This document shows positions 1-7,067 of a stretch of 22,973 nt of DNA, piece after piece. The stretch comes from Anaerolineales bacterium (GTDB lineage Bacteria > Chloroflexota > Anaerolineae > Anaerolineales > Villigracilaceae). A program made the position numbers and the translations under genes. Below the pieces are notes generated by a model that saw only the letters and a list, made by a program, of their open reading frames with translations, made no database searches and was not told where the DNA came from. The DNA is taken from contig JAEURE010000007.1 in assembly GCA_016789485.1 (NCBI GenBank), positions 1-22,973 of the forward strand, read 5' to 3'. Numbering within the stretch: position 1 is the first letter of the stretch; each line of letters opens with the position of its first letter.

Positions 1-450
1 TCTTCGATTGCCAATAACGGGCAGATGGTTGTGCCTCATGCGCTTTATGCCATGGTACGCGAAGGGCATCAATATAATGTTCCTGCGCAATTTGCTGGGT
101 CACCCATTTCTGAAGCAACGGCAGATACACTCTCCGAAATGCTGGCAATTTCGCTGGAAGCTGAAGCTTCTCTTGCCCTCGTGCCCGGGTATCGTATTGC
201 CGGGAAAACAGGCACTGCGCAAATCCCTGTAGACGGTTATTATGATAGTTCCAACACCAATCATTCCTTCATCGGGTGGGGACCTGTGGACGATCCCAAG
301 TTCATGATCTATGTCTGGCTTGAACGCCCTTCCGAATCCAATTGGAGTTCTGAAACCTCAGCAGAAGTCTTTTCTGAAATGGTAAAGAAAACTGTTATCC
401 TATTGGATATTCCCCCGGACTACATTCGTCAACAACTTGCCTCCCAATAA
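1..450 (+). CDS. ftsI: Class B penicillin-binding protein (FtsI-type transpeptidase), 3' end only
   Basis: This is the C-terminal 149 residues of a peptidoglycan DD-transpeptidase whose start lies upstream of the window. The reading frame is open from base 1. The fragment opens with an 'IANNGQMVVPH' segment typical of the transpeptidase domain, and the KTGTA box (residues 69-73 of the fragment) is the third active-site motif of penicillin-binding proteins. The SxxK and SxN motifs would lie outside the window. The protein ends about 75 residues after KTGTA, so it has no C-terminal PASTA repeats. In the family, FtsI crosslinks septal peptidoglycan in partnership with FtsW, which is encoded downstream here. 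The position directly before murF supports ftsI, although a general PBP2-type protein cannot be excluded from a fragment. The stop is one base before the preferred murF start, with no murE in between. Confidence 0.88.
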   Translation, partial: SSIANNGQMVVPHALYAMVREGHQYNVPAQFAGSPISEATADTLSEMLAISLEAEASLALVPGYRIAGKTGTAQIPVDGYYDSSNTNHSFIGWGPVDDPKFMIYVWLERPSESNWSSETSAEVFSEMVKKTVILLDIPPDYIRQQLASQ

Positions 451-451
451 T

Positions 452-1867
452 ATGCTCACACTTGCAGACGCCCTCGAAGCCCTCACATCGGTTCGCCCTC
501 CGAACATCAGCGCGGTCATTACTGAAGCTGCGATTGATTCTCGTCAGGTCATTCCGGGGTCGCTCTTTGTAGCTGTGCCCGGTGAAAGTGTAGATGGACA
601 TGATTTCATTGCTGATGCATTCAAGAGGGGGGCATCTTTTGCTTTAATTCAAAAAGATGGTCCCGCTTCTATCCTGACCCTTGACCTGCGCGGCGGCATG
701 CCAACTGACCTGCCCCCCAAGTTTGATTCTCCTCTCTGCCTGCGCGTAGACAATACCGTCTCGGCTTTGCAGCAAATCGCGCGTTTCTGGCGTCGGAAAC
801 TGGATTTGCGTGTGATCGGCATCACCGGCAGTGTCGGAAAATCCACATCAAAGGAAATGATTGCCGAAGTGCTGGGCACGCGCTATCGCACATTGAAAAA
901 TCTTGGCAACTTGAATAACGAGATCGGCTTGCCGCTTACCATTTTAAAACTTGGCGCTGGCTATGAACGTGCCGTGCTGGAAATGGGATTTTATGTTCCC
1001 GGCGAAATTCAATTCCTTTGTGACATTGCCCAGCCCCAGATTGGTGTGGTAACGAACGTTGGAACTGTCCATGCTGAACGCGCAGGTTCACAGGAAGCCA
1101 TTGCAAAAGGAAAAAGCGAATTGATTCAATCACTTCCATCGAACGGGGTTGCTATTCTCAATTTTGATGATCCCTGGGTTCGTAAAATGGAGGAGAAATC
1201 CAAGGCGCGAGTCTTTTTCTATGGGCTTTCCCCTGAAGCCAACTTATGGGCTGACCAGATCGAAGGCTTGGGTTTGGACGGGATTCGTTTTCGTCTGCAC
1301 TTCAAGGGAGAGACCCTGCACTCGCATATTCCCATGATCGGACGGCATTCCGTTCACACTGCATTGCGCGCCGCGTCCGTTGGTTTGAACGACGGTTTAA
1401 GCTGGCAGGAAATCTTTGAAGGTCTTTCACACGGACATGCGCAATTACGTCTCGTGGCGGTTCGCAGCGGCAGCGGCGCACTGATCTTGGATGATACATA
1501 TAATGCCTCTCCGGAATCCATGCTGGCCGCCTTGAATCTGCTTGATGAAATGGATGGACGGAAGATTGCTGTGCTCGGCGATATGCTGGAACTCGGTCCC
1601 TACGAAAAACAGGGACATGAAATGGTAGGTATGCGCGCCGCACAAGTGACAAGGACATTGCTTACCCTTGGTCCACGTGCACATATGATCGCGGATGCAG
1701 CCCGGCGCGCTGGCATGAAATCTGCCAATATTTTTGAATTTGAACGATCTGACTTGATTGTGGATTGGTTGAATAAAAACCTGACTGCAAACGATGCTGT
1801 TCTTATTAAGGGTTCTCATGGCTTGCGCATGGACCGCATCACTGCTGCTTTGGAGGTCAAGTCATGA
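452..1867 (+). CDS. murF: UDP-N-acetylmuramoyl-tripeptide--D-alanyl-D-alanine ligase
   Basis: MurF is the cytoplasmic ATP-dependent ligase that adds D-Ala-D-Ala to UDP-MurNAc-tripeptide and completes the pentapeptide precursor. About 471 residues, normal for MurF. Visible signs: the N-terminal Mur ligase domain with 'DSRQVIPGSLFVA', a P-loop GITGSVGKST at residues 123-132 (Ser-Thr follows the catalytic Lys where many MurF proteins have Thr-Thr), 'NLNNEIGLPLTIL', 'TNVGTVHAE', 'LDDTYNASPESM' and 'VLGDMLELG', all hallmarks of MurF rather than MurC, MurD or MurE. I chose the ATG at 452, one base after the ftsI stop. An in-frame TTG at 437 would overlap ftsI by 14 bases, and neither start has a good ribosome binding site. 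The 3' end overlaps mraY by four bases (ATGA), which implies translational coupling. Confidence 0.95.
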   Translation: MLTLADALEALTSVRPPNISAVITEAAIDSRQVIPGSLFVAVPGESVDGHDFIADAFKRGASFALIQKDGPASILTLDLRGGMPTDLPPKFDSPLCLRVDNTVSALQQIARFWRRKLDLRVIGITGSVGKSTSKEMIAEVLGTRYRTLKNLGNLNNEIGLPLTILKLGAGYERAVLEMGFYVPGEIQFLCDIAQPQIGVVTNVGTVHAERAGSQEAIAKGKSELIQSLPSNGVAILNFDDPWVRKMEEKSKARVFFYGLSPEANLWADQIEGLGLDGIRFRLHFKGETLHSHIPMIGRHSVHTALRAASVGLNDGLSWQEIFEGLSHGHAQLRLVAVRSGSGALILDDTYNASPESMLAALNLLDEMDGRKIAVLGDMLELGPYEKQGHEMVGMRAAQVTRTLLTLGPRAHMIADAARRAGMKSANIFEFERSDLIVDWLNKNLTANDAVLIKGSHGLRMDRITAALEVKS

Positions 1868-2862
1868 GACAGATTGCGCTCTCTTTGAGTCTGGCCGGAC
1901 TCGCTTTCATCATGACCGCCATCTGGGGCGGACCTCTCCTTCGTATTCTTCATCACTTCAAAATTGGCAAGATCATCCGTGTGGAGGAACCCGATTCGCA
2001 CCGTGTGAAGATGGGCACCCCCACCATGGGCGGCGTGATGTTCATTTTGCCGGTTCTGCTGCTTACAGGTTTATTAAATGCTGTTGCGTTGATTGGCATC
2101 TCCGCGGGCGGAGTGGGGCGCTCCATTCTTTTGCCAATGGCTGTCATGGTTGGGTTTGCCATCCTCGGTGCAGTGGACGATTGGGAAGGTATCCACGGGA
2201 AACGCAAAGGCGATGGGATGCGTGCCCGTACCAAATTCATGTTCCAGGTTATTTTGGCAATCGCCACGGCATTTGTTTTGAAATACATAGTTGATGTGCC
2301 CGATATGTATTTCCCCGGCTTATTTTTTGAAGTTGAGATCGGTTGGATCTATGTGCCGATTGCCGCATTCATCATTGTCGCCGAATCAAACGCCGTTAAT
2401 TTCACCGATGGACTCGATGGTCTTGCTGGTTTGATCGCCGCCACTGCCATTGCGGCTTTCGGCGGCATTGCATTGATACAAGAACAGGTTTATCTCGCGC
2501 GCTTCTGTTTTATTTTGGTTGGCGCTCTCTTCGGCTTTTTGTGGTTTAACGTTCATCCTGCAGAACTTATCATGGGTGACACGGGTTCAATGGCGCTGGG
2601 CTCGGTATTGGCAGTCATTGCGTTGATGACAGGTCAATGGCCCATGCTGCTGGTCATCGGCATCATCCCACTTGCGGAAATGCTCAGCGTGGTCATTCAG
2701 ATCGGTTATTTCAAAATGACAAAAGGCAAGCGCTTCTTCAAAATGGCTCCCATCCATTTGCATTTTGAATTACTTGGATGGAGCGAAACTCAGGTTGTAC
2801 AGCGTTTCTGGCTGATCGGTTTGATGGCTGCATTGATTGGAATTGGATTGTCTCAGGTTTAA
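1864..2862 (+). CDS. mraY: Phospho-N-acetylmuramoyl-pentapeptide transferase
   Basis: MraY is the polytopic membrane enzyme that transfers phospho-MurNAc-pentapeptide to undecaprenyl phosphate, making lipid I. 332 residues, a typical length, with about ten hydrophobic segments. Conserved family blocks are present: 'GTPTMGGVMF' near the N-terminus, the paired Asp in 'GAVDDWEG', 'ARTKFMFQ', 'NFTDGLDGLAG' and 'LIMGDTGSMALG', which supplies the third catalytic Asp. The C-terminal block reads 'PIHLHFELLGWSE', where most homologues have three consecutive histidines, so the middle one is Leu here. The start is clear: ATG overlaps the murF stop as ATGA and is preceded by GGAGG at 1852-1856 with a 7-base spacer. 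It lies between murF and murD as in the classical dcw order. Confidence 0.96.
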   Translation: MRQIALSLSLAGLAFIMTAIWGGPLLRILHHFKIGKIIRVEEPDSHRVKMGTPTMGGVMFILPVLLLTGLLNAVALIGISAGGVGRSILLPMAVMVGFAILGAVDDWEGIHGKRKGDGMRARTKFMFQVILAIATAFVLKYIVDVPDMYFPGLFFEVEIGWIYVPIAAFIIVAESNAVNFTDGLDGLAGLIAATAIAAFGGIALIQEQVYLARFCFILVGALFGFLWFNVHPAELIMGDTGSMALGSVLAVIALMTGQWPMLLVIGIIPLAEMLSVVIQIGYFKMTKGKRFFKMAPIHLHFELLGWSETQVVQRFWLIGLMAALIGIGLSQV

Positions 2863-2887
2863 TCTGGTAATTATCAATCACCTACTT

Positions 2888-4291
2888 ATGACCAACTGGA
2901 CAAATACCCACGTACTCATTCTCGGAGCAGCTAGGCAAGGCCTTGCCCTTGCCCGTTGGCTCTCCCGTCACGGTTCAAACGTGACCTTGAATGACTCGCG
3001 CTCTGCAGATGAATTATCCTTTGCTTGTGCAGCCCTCGCGGATGCGAATGTGCAGTGGGTAGTGGGCGGGCATCCCTTGGAATTGCTGGACAAAGCGGAT
3101 GTACTTTGCCTGTCTGGCGGCATCCCATTGACATTACCTATTGTTCAGGAAGCCGTCAAACGCGGCATTCCGCTTTCGAATGATTCGCAAATTTTCATGG
3201 AAATTGCTCCATGTAAAACTATTGGCATCACCGGTTCTGCAGGCAAGACCACAACAACGACCCTTGTAGGAGAGATGGCGAAAAAAGATGCGGAAGGCAG
3301 AAGGCAAAAGACAGAAAATTCTCATCCTTCATCTTTTGTTGGCGGCAACATTGGTAACCCGCTCATTAATTATGTAGATGAGATGACCACCGATGATGTC
3401 GCCATTCTTGAACTGTCATCTTTTCAATTGGAGCAGATGACCATTTCACCCAATATTTCTGCTGTTTTGAATATCACGCCCAATCATCTGGACCGTCACG
3501 GGACGATGGAAGCATATACCAATGCCAAGGCGCGCATTCTGGAATTTCAAACCGAAAAAGATATTGCCATTCTTGGCAGAGATGATAAAGGCGCATGGGC
3601 TTTACGGAATAAAGTGAAAGGTAATTTATTCACCTTCAGCCTGCACGATCTAGAAGAAGGTTTGAATGGCGCATATTTGCACGATGGATTGTTGAACCTG
3701 CGTGATGGAAATGCATATCTGCCTTTGCTGTTGCGTGAAAAAATTCAACTGCGCGGTGACCATAATGTTGCCAACGTGCTTGCCGCGTTCACCATTGGAC
3801 ATGCTGCAGGCTTTAAACTGGATGACATGCTCGAAGCCGTGGAGGAATTCCGTGGCGTGCCGCACAGGCTGGAATTTATCCGCGAGTTGAATGGCGTGCG
3901 CTGGTACAACGACTCGATTGCCACGGCACCTGAACGCGCCATGGCTGCCATCCATGCTTTTGAGGAGCCGATTGTGCTCATGCTTGGCGGACGCGATAAG
4001 AATCTGCCGTGGGGTGACATTGCAAAATTGATTTGTGACCGCGTGGATCATTTGGTGGTTTTTGGCGAGGCGGCGGATATGATTCGGAAAACAGTATCAG
4101 CTGTCGGCGGAGAGCGAGGCGTGGATATTCATCGCGCCGAGACTCTTAAAGAAGCAGTTGCGCTTGCTGCGAATGTTGCCAGTGCTGGTGATGTTGTCTT
4201 ATTGTCGCCGGGCGGCACGAGTTATGATGCGTTCAAGGATTTCGCAGAGAGAGGAGAATTTTTTAGAAAATGGGTACTGGAACTTTCGTAA
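2888..4291 (+). CDS. murD: UDP-N-acetylmuramoyl-L-alanine--D-glutamate ligase
   Basis: MurD is the cytoplasmic ligase adding D-Glu to UDP-MurNAc-L-Ala. 467 residues from the ATG at 2888; upstream in-frame TTG codons back to 2837 would overlap mraY and add residues unlike the family. The N-terminal Rossmann-like domain starts 'VLILGAARQGLALARWL'. The P-loop is GITGSAGKT at residues 113-121, followed by 'GGNIGNPL', 'ELSSFQLEQM', 'NITPNHLDRHGTMEAY', 'WYNDSIATAP', 'LGGRDKNLPW' and 'LLSPGGTSYDAFKDFAERGE', which together are specific to MurD. Oddity: between the P-loop helix and GGNIG there are about ten more residues than in E. coli MurD (around residues 134-150), encoded by a short heptanucleotide repeat with a composition unlike the rest of the gene. 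The end overlaps ftsW by 22 bases. Confidence 0.95.
   Translation: MTNWTNTHVLILGAARQGLALARWLSRHGSNVTLNDSRSADELSFACAALADANVQWVVGGHPLELLDKADVLCLSGGIPLTLPIVQEAVKRGIPLSNDSQIFMEIAPCKTIGITGSAGKTTTTTLVGEMAKKDAEGRRQKTENSHPSSFVGGNIGNPLINYVDEMTTDDVAILELSSFQLEQMTISPNISAVLNITPNHLDRHGTMEAYTNAKARILEFQTEKDIAILGRDDKGAWALRNKVKGNLFTFSLHDLEEGLNGAYLHDGLLNLRDGNAYLPLLLREKIQLRGDHNVANVLAAFTIGHAAGFKLDDMLEAVEEFRGVPHRLEFIRELNGVRWYNDSIATAPERAMAAIHAFEEPIVLMLGGRDKNLPWGDIAKLICDRVDHLVVFGEAADMIRKTVSAVGGERGVDIHRAETLKEAVALAANVASAGDVVLLSPGGTSYDAFKDFAERGEFFRKWVLELS
3293..3313. repeat. Heptanucleotide tandem repeat inside murD
   Basis: Two exact copies of GAAGGCA (3293-3299 and 3300-3306) are followed by a third copy matching five of seven bases (AAAGACA, 3307-3313). 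The surrounding purine-rich then pyrimidine-rich stretch (about 3288-3337) encodes the extra polar residues found between the P-loop and GGNIG in this MurD. A seven-base unit shifts codon phase at each copy, so the in-frame net insertion must have been kept by selection. It resembles short tandemly repeated sequences seen in intergenic DNA of some bacteria, but this is a comparison from memory, not from a search. Confidence 0.6.
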
Positions 4292-5523
4292 AGGAAAGGC
4301 AATCTTATTCATCACAAAACCCCGCGGGATTTTTGCGCGGCTTCGATATGCCATTGCTTGTCTCCGTGGTGGCGTTGGTGGTCTTTGGGTTGTTGATGTT
4401 GTACTCTGCTTCCTGGGATTTTTCTCTTGGTGCTTATCAAGACCCGATGTACATGTTCACCCGCCAATTGACCTGGCTTGGACTCGGTTTGGTTGTGGCG
4501 ACTTTCCTCGCGTTCTTTGATTATCATCACTGGCGAAAACTGGTTGTGCCCGCCATGGCGTTTACCATCGTTTTGTTGATGGGCGTTCTCTTGATGAATG
4601 AAATTCGTTTTGGCGCAAAACGTTCCTTCATTTCCGGCTCGGTGCAGCCTTCGGAACTGGCGAAGTTGATCTCGATCATGTATCTTGCAGTTTGGTTGTA
4701 CGCGAAACGACAGCAGCTGCACGACATTTCTTTGGGATTAATTCCACTCGGTGTCATCCTCGGTGTGGTAGGCGGGTTGATCTATCAGCAGCCTGATCTT
4801 TCCGCCGCTGCGACCGTTCTTGTTTTGGGCGGCTTGCTTTTCTTTTTGGCAGGTGGTGACTTGAAACAGATCGGCGGCTTGCTGGTCATTGCCTCCATTG
4901 CCGCGTGGGTGGTTTCTTCCGTCAGCCTCACAGGTCAACAGCGCGTGGGAGATTTTCTTGCGGGTATCAAAGACCCGTTGCAGGCTTCCTATCATGTGCG
5001 TCGTTCGTTCGAAGCCATAGTCAATGGCGGTTGGTTTGGTGTCGGGCTGGGACAGTCGCAATCCAAACTCACTGGGTTGCCTGTGCCGCCAACGGACAGC
5101 ATCTTTGCAGTGGTTGCTGAAGAACTTGGCTGGTTTGGTGCAGTTGCGTTGATCTGTTTATATGGTTTCCTCGTCTGGCGCGGATTGGTGATCGCCCGCC
5201 GTGCACCAGACATGCTTGGCACATTACTTGCTTCCGGGCTGGTGATCTGGATCGCGATGGAAGCGCTCATCAACATGGCGGTAATGGTTGGTCTGATGCC
5301 ATTCGCTGGCAACGCATTACCTTTCGTCAGCGCGGGTGGTTCAAACCTTGTGACAACGCTCGCCGCATTAGGCATTATCTTTAACATTTCACGCCAGGCA
5401 GGGGATGGCACAACAACAGATGAAGAATGGAGGTCGTACAGTGCGGTTGCTAATTTGCGCTGGTGGAACGGGCGGCGGGGTGTATCCCGCACTCGCCGTT
5501 CTCGAAGCGCTGAAAGCCAATAA
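4270..5523 (+). CDS. ftsW: SEDS-family septal peptidoglycan polymerase FtsW
   Basis: FtsW is an integral membrane lipid II glycosyltransferase of the SEDS family that works with FtsI at the septum. 417 residues with about ten transmembrane segments. Family motifs: 'SVQPSELAKLISIMY', 'YQQPDLSAAATVLVLGG', 'GGWFGVGLGQSQSK', 'LPVPPTDSIFAVVAEELGWFG' and 'GNALPFVSAGGSNLVTTLAALG'. The Asp in PPTDSIFA corresponds to the essential SEDS Asp; the usual HTD is PTD here. ATG at 4270 overlaps murD by 22 bases, with GAGGAG at 4251-4256 at a rather long spacing; an in-frame ATG at 4348 is the alternative. The last 28 residues are rich in Arg, are predicted cytoplasmic, and come from the segment overlapping murG in another frame. 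RodA is less likely given the dcw location. Confidence 0.93.
   Translation: MGTGTFVKERQSYSSQNPAGFLRGFDMPLLVSVVALVVFGLLMLYSASWDFSLGAYQDPMYMFTRQLTWLGLGLVVATFLAFFDYHHWRKLVVPAMAFTIVLLMGVLLMNEIRFGAKRSFISGSVQPSELAKLISIMYLAVWLYAKRQQLHDISLGLIPLGVILGVVGGLIYQQPDLSAAATVLVLGGLLFFLAGGDLKQIGGLLVIASIAAWVVSSVSLTGQQRVGDFLAGIKDPLQASYHVRRSFEAIVNGGWFGVGLGQSQSKLTGLPVPPTDSIFAVVAEELGWFGAVALICLYGFLVWRGLVIARRAPDMLGTLLASGLVIWIAMEALINMAVMVGLMPFAGNALPFVSAGGSNLVTTLAALGIIFNISRQAGDGTTTDEEWRSYSAVANLRWWNGRRGVSRTRRSRSAESQ
5429..5433 (+). promoter_or_regulatory. Ribosome binding site that fixes the murG start
   Basis: GGAGG lies 7 bases upstream of a GTG at 5441, inside the ftsW coding region. The ATG codons at 5405 and 5420 in the same frame have no comparable site, and MurG homologues begin right at the sequence following the GTG. 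This decides for the GTG start. Confidence 0.75.
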
Positions 5524-6538
5524 CCGAACTCCCGACCTGCTTTGGGTTGGCGGTGAAGGCGGCATGGAAGAGGAACTTGTGAAACGTGAAGGCATTGCTT
5601 ATCGTTCGGTTCCAGCTGCGGGCGTGCATGGCGTCGGTCTGCGTGCCCTGCCCGGCAACCTTGCCAAGCTGACACGCGGAGTGATTGAATCGCGCCGCAT
5701 CCTGCGTGACTTCAAACCCGATGTACTCTTCTTCACCGGCGGATTTGTAGCTGCTCCCATGGCTGTAGCTGGCCGAAATATTCCAACCGTATTGTATGTG
5801 CCTGATATCGAGCCGGGTCTTGCGCTCAAATTCCTTTCCAATTTTTCGGATGTCATTACTGTGACAGCGCCCGACTCAAAGAAATATTTTTCACACCCCG
5901 AGCGACTCATCCTCTCAGGCTACCCGCTTCGTGCAGACCTTTCGACTTGGTCCCGCGAAAAAGCGACTCGACACTTTGGGCTTGACTCTGCCAAACCCAC
6001 CTTGCTGGTCACTGGCGGAAGCAAAGGCGCGCGTTCGATCAACACAGCCGTGTTAAATCATCTCGAAGAATTGCTGGGTTTTACACAGATCATCCACATC
6101 GCAGGCGCTCTTGATTGGCCTGTTGTTGAAAAAGCCGCGCGGGAATTGCCTGTGCATTTGAAATCCCATTACCATGCCATGCCATACTCGCATGAAATGG
6201 GCGCTGCCCTCGCTGCGGCAGATTTGGTTGTCTCGCGCGCAGGCGCATCATCTTTGGGCGAGTATCCCTTCTTTGGGCTGCCTGCCGTGCTCGTGCCCTA
6301 CCCGTATGCATGGCGCTATCAAAAAGTAAACGCAGATTATCTTGCCGGACAGAACGCTGCTGTCATCTTGCAGGATGAAGTGTTGGAAGATAAACTCGTG
6401 CCTGTCGTCAAAGATGTATTAATGAATGAACATAAATGTGAAGCCATGCGTGCTGCCATGAAAAAAATATCCAATCCCAGTGCGGCGCGTGTGATTGCCA
6501 GCCAGTTGGTAGAACTGGCAGGAGAACAACCCCTATGA
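5441..6538 (+). CDS. murG: UDP-GlcNAc:lipid I N-acetylglucosaminyltransferase MurG
   Basis: MurG is a membrane-associated GT28 glycosyltransferase that adds GlcNAc to lipid I, forming lipid II on the inner face of the membrane. 365 residues from the GTG at 5441, chosen for its GGAGG ribosome site and the conserved VRLLICAGGTGG beginning. Other motifs: 'FFTGGFVAAPMAVAG', 'VTGGSKGARSIN' and 'VVSRAGASSLGEYPFFGLPAVLVP'. Two conserved positions deviate: the first glycine loop reads GGTGGGVYP instead of GGTGGH, losing the near-invariant His (His19 in E. coli), and the usual His-Gln in the later donor-binding segment reads 'WRYQKVNA'. No second murG is seen in the window. It overlaps ftsW by 83 bases in a different frame, and its end overlaps the next gene by four bases. 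Confidence 0.93.
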   Translation: MRLLICAGGTGGGVYPALAVLEALKANNRTPDLLWVGGEGGMEEELVKREGIAYRSVPAAGVHGVGLRALPGNLAKLTRGVIESRRILRDFKPDVLFFTGGFVAAPMAVAGRNIPTVLYVPDIEPGLALKFLSNFSDVITVTAPDSKKYFSHPERLILSGYPLRADLSTWSREKATRHFGLDSAKPTLLVTGGSKGARSINTAVLNHLEELLGFTQIIHIAGALDWPVVEKAARELPVHLKSHYHAMPYSHEMGAALAAADLVVSRAGASSLGEYPFFGLPAVLVPYPYAWRYQKVNADYLAGQNAAVILQDEVLEDKLVPVVKDVLMNEHKCEAMRAAMKKISNPSAARVIASQLVELAGEQPL

Positions 6539-7062
6539 TGAGTATCGTTTATATCTTTTGGATGTATGTCCTGCTCTTTGCAGTGATCGGTGCCATGCGC
6601 GGCTGGGCGAAGGAATTGCTCGTTGCATTCAGCGTGATCACTTCACTGGCAGTCAACCTGCTTTTGGAAAAATATATTCCCCTGGTGCGCGATTTGGACA
6701 AAACCAGCAGTTCCGTGTTTTGGATCCGTACCATCATTCTGACAGCCTTGGTTTATTTTGGATATCAAACAGTGTCCATTCCGCGGCTTGCTTCCAAAGC
6801 GGCGCGTGAACGTTTGCAGGATGCCCTCTTCGGCGCGGTACTGGGCGGCCTGAATGGCTATTTCATTGCAGGGACCGTCCTTTACTATAACCATGTGGCA
6901 AACTATCCCTATAGCAAGATCATCAGCCGGGCAACAGACCCTACCATTGCAGAGGTTATTGAACGAATGATGCTGTACATGCCTCCCCGATTTTTAGGAG
7001 AGCCGGGCATATACTTTGCCGTCATCATCATTCTTATCTTCATTATTGTGGTGTACATCTAA
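6535..7062 (+). CDS. CvpA-like small polytopic membrane protein inside the dcw cluster
   Basis: 175 residues with hydrophobic segments around residues 4-24, 30-46, 64-80, 95-115 and 158-175. The early 'GAMRGWAKELLVAFSVITS' segment resembles the start of CvpA-family (colicin V production) proteins, where a membrane helix is followed by an RG...E-LL motif. That assignment is tentative and no catalytic residues are visible. The start ATG overlaps the murG stop, with GGAG at 6521-6524 upstream, so the gene is expressed with murG and precedes murC by five bases. Position within the lipid II pathway genes suggests a role at the membrane linked to envelope synthesis, but this is inference from context only. 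Confidence 0.7.
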   Translation: MMSIVYIFWMYVLLFAVIGAMRGWAKELLVAFSVITSLAVNLLLEKYIPLVRDLDKTSSSVFWIRTIILTALVYFGYQTVSIPRLASKAARERLQDALFGAVLGGLNGYFIAGTVLYYNHVANYPYSKIISRATDPTIAEVIERMMLYMPPRFLGEPGIYFAVIIILIFIIVVYI

Positions 7063-7067
7063 TAACT

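Noticed and set aside
437..451. TTG at 437 as the murF start
   Set aside because: It overlaps ftsI and has no ribosome site; the ATG at 452 lies right after the ftsI stop and fits the family N-terminus. Not fully excluded.
5405..5440. Upstream ATG starts for murG at 5405 and 5420
   Set aside because: They add residues before the conserved glycine loop not expected in MurG and lack a ribosome site; GGAGG sits just before GTG 5441.
4992..5675. 227-codon open frame on the minus strand across ftsW and murG
   Set aside because: Both overlapped genes are certain on the plus strand; the antisense product is low-complexity with no motif.
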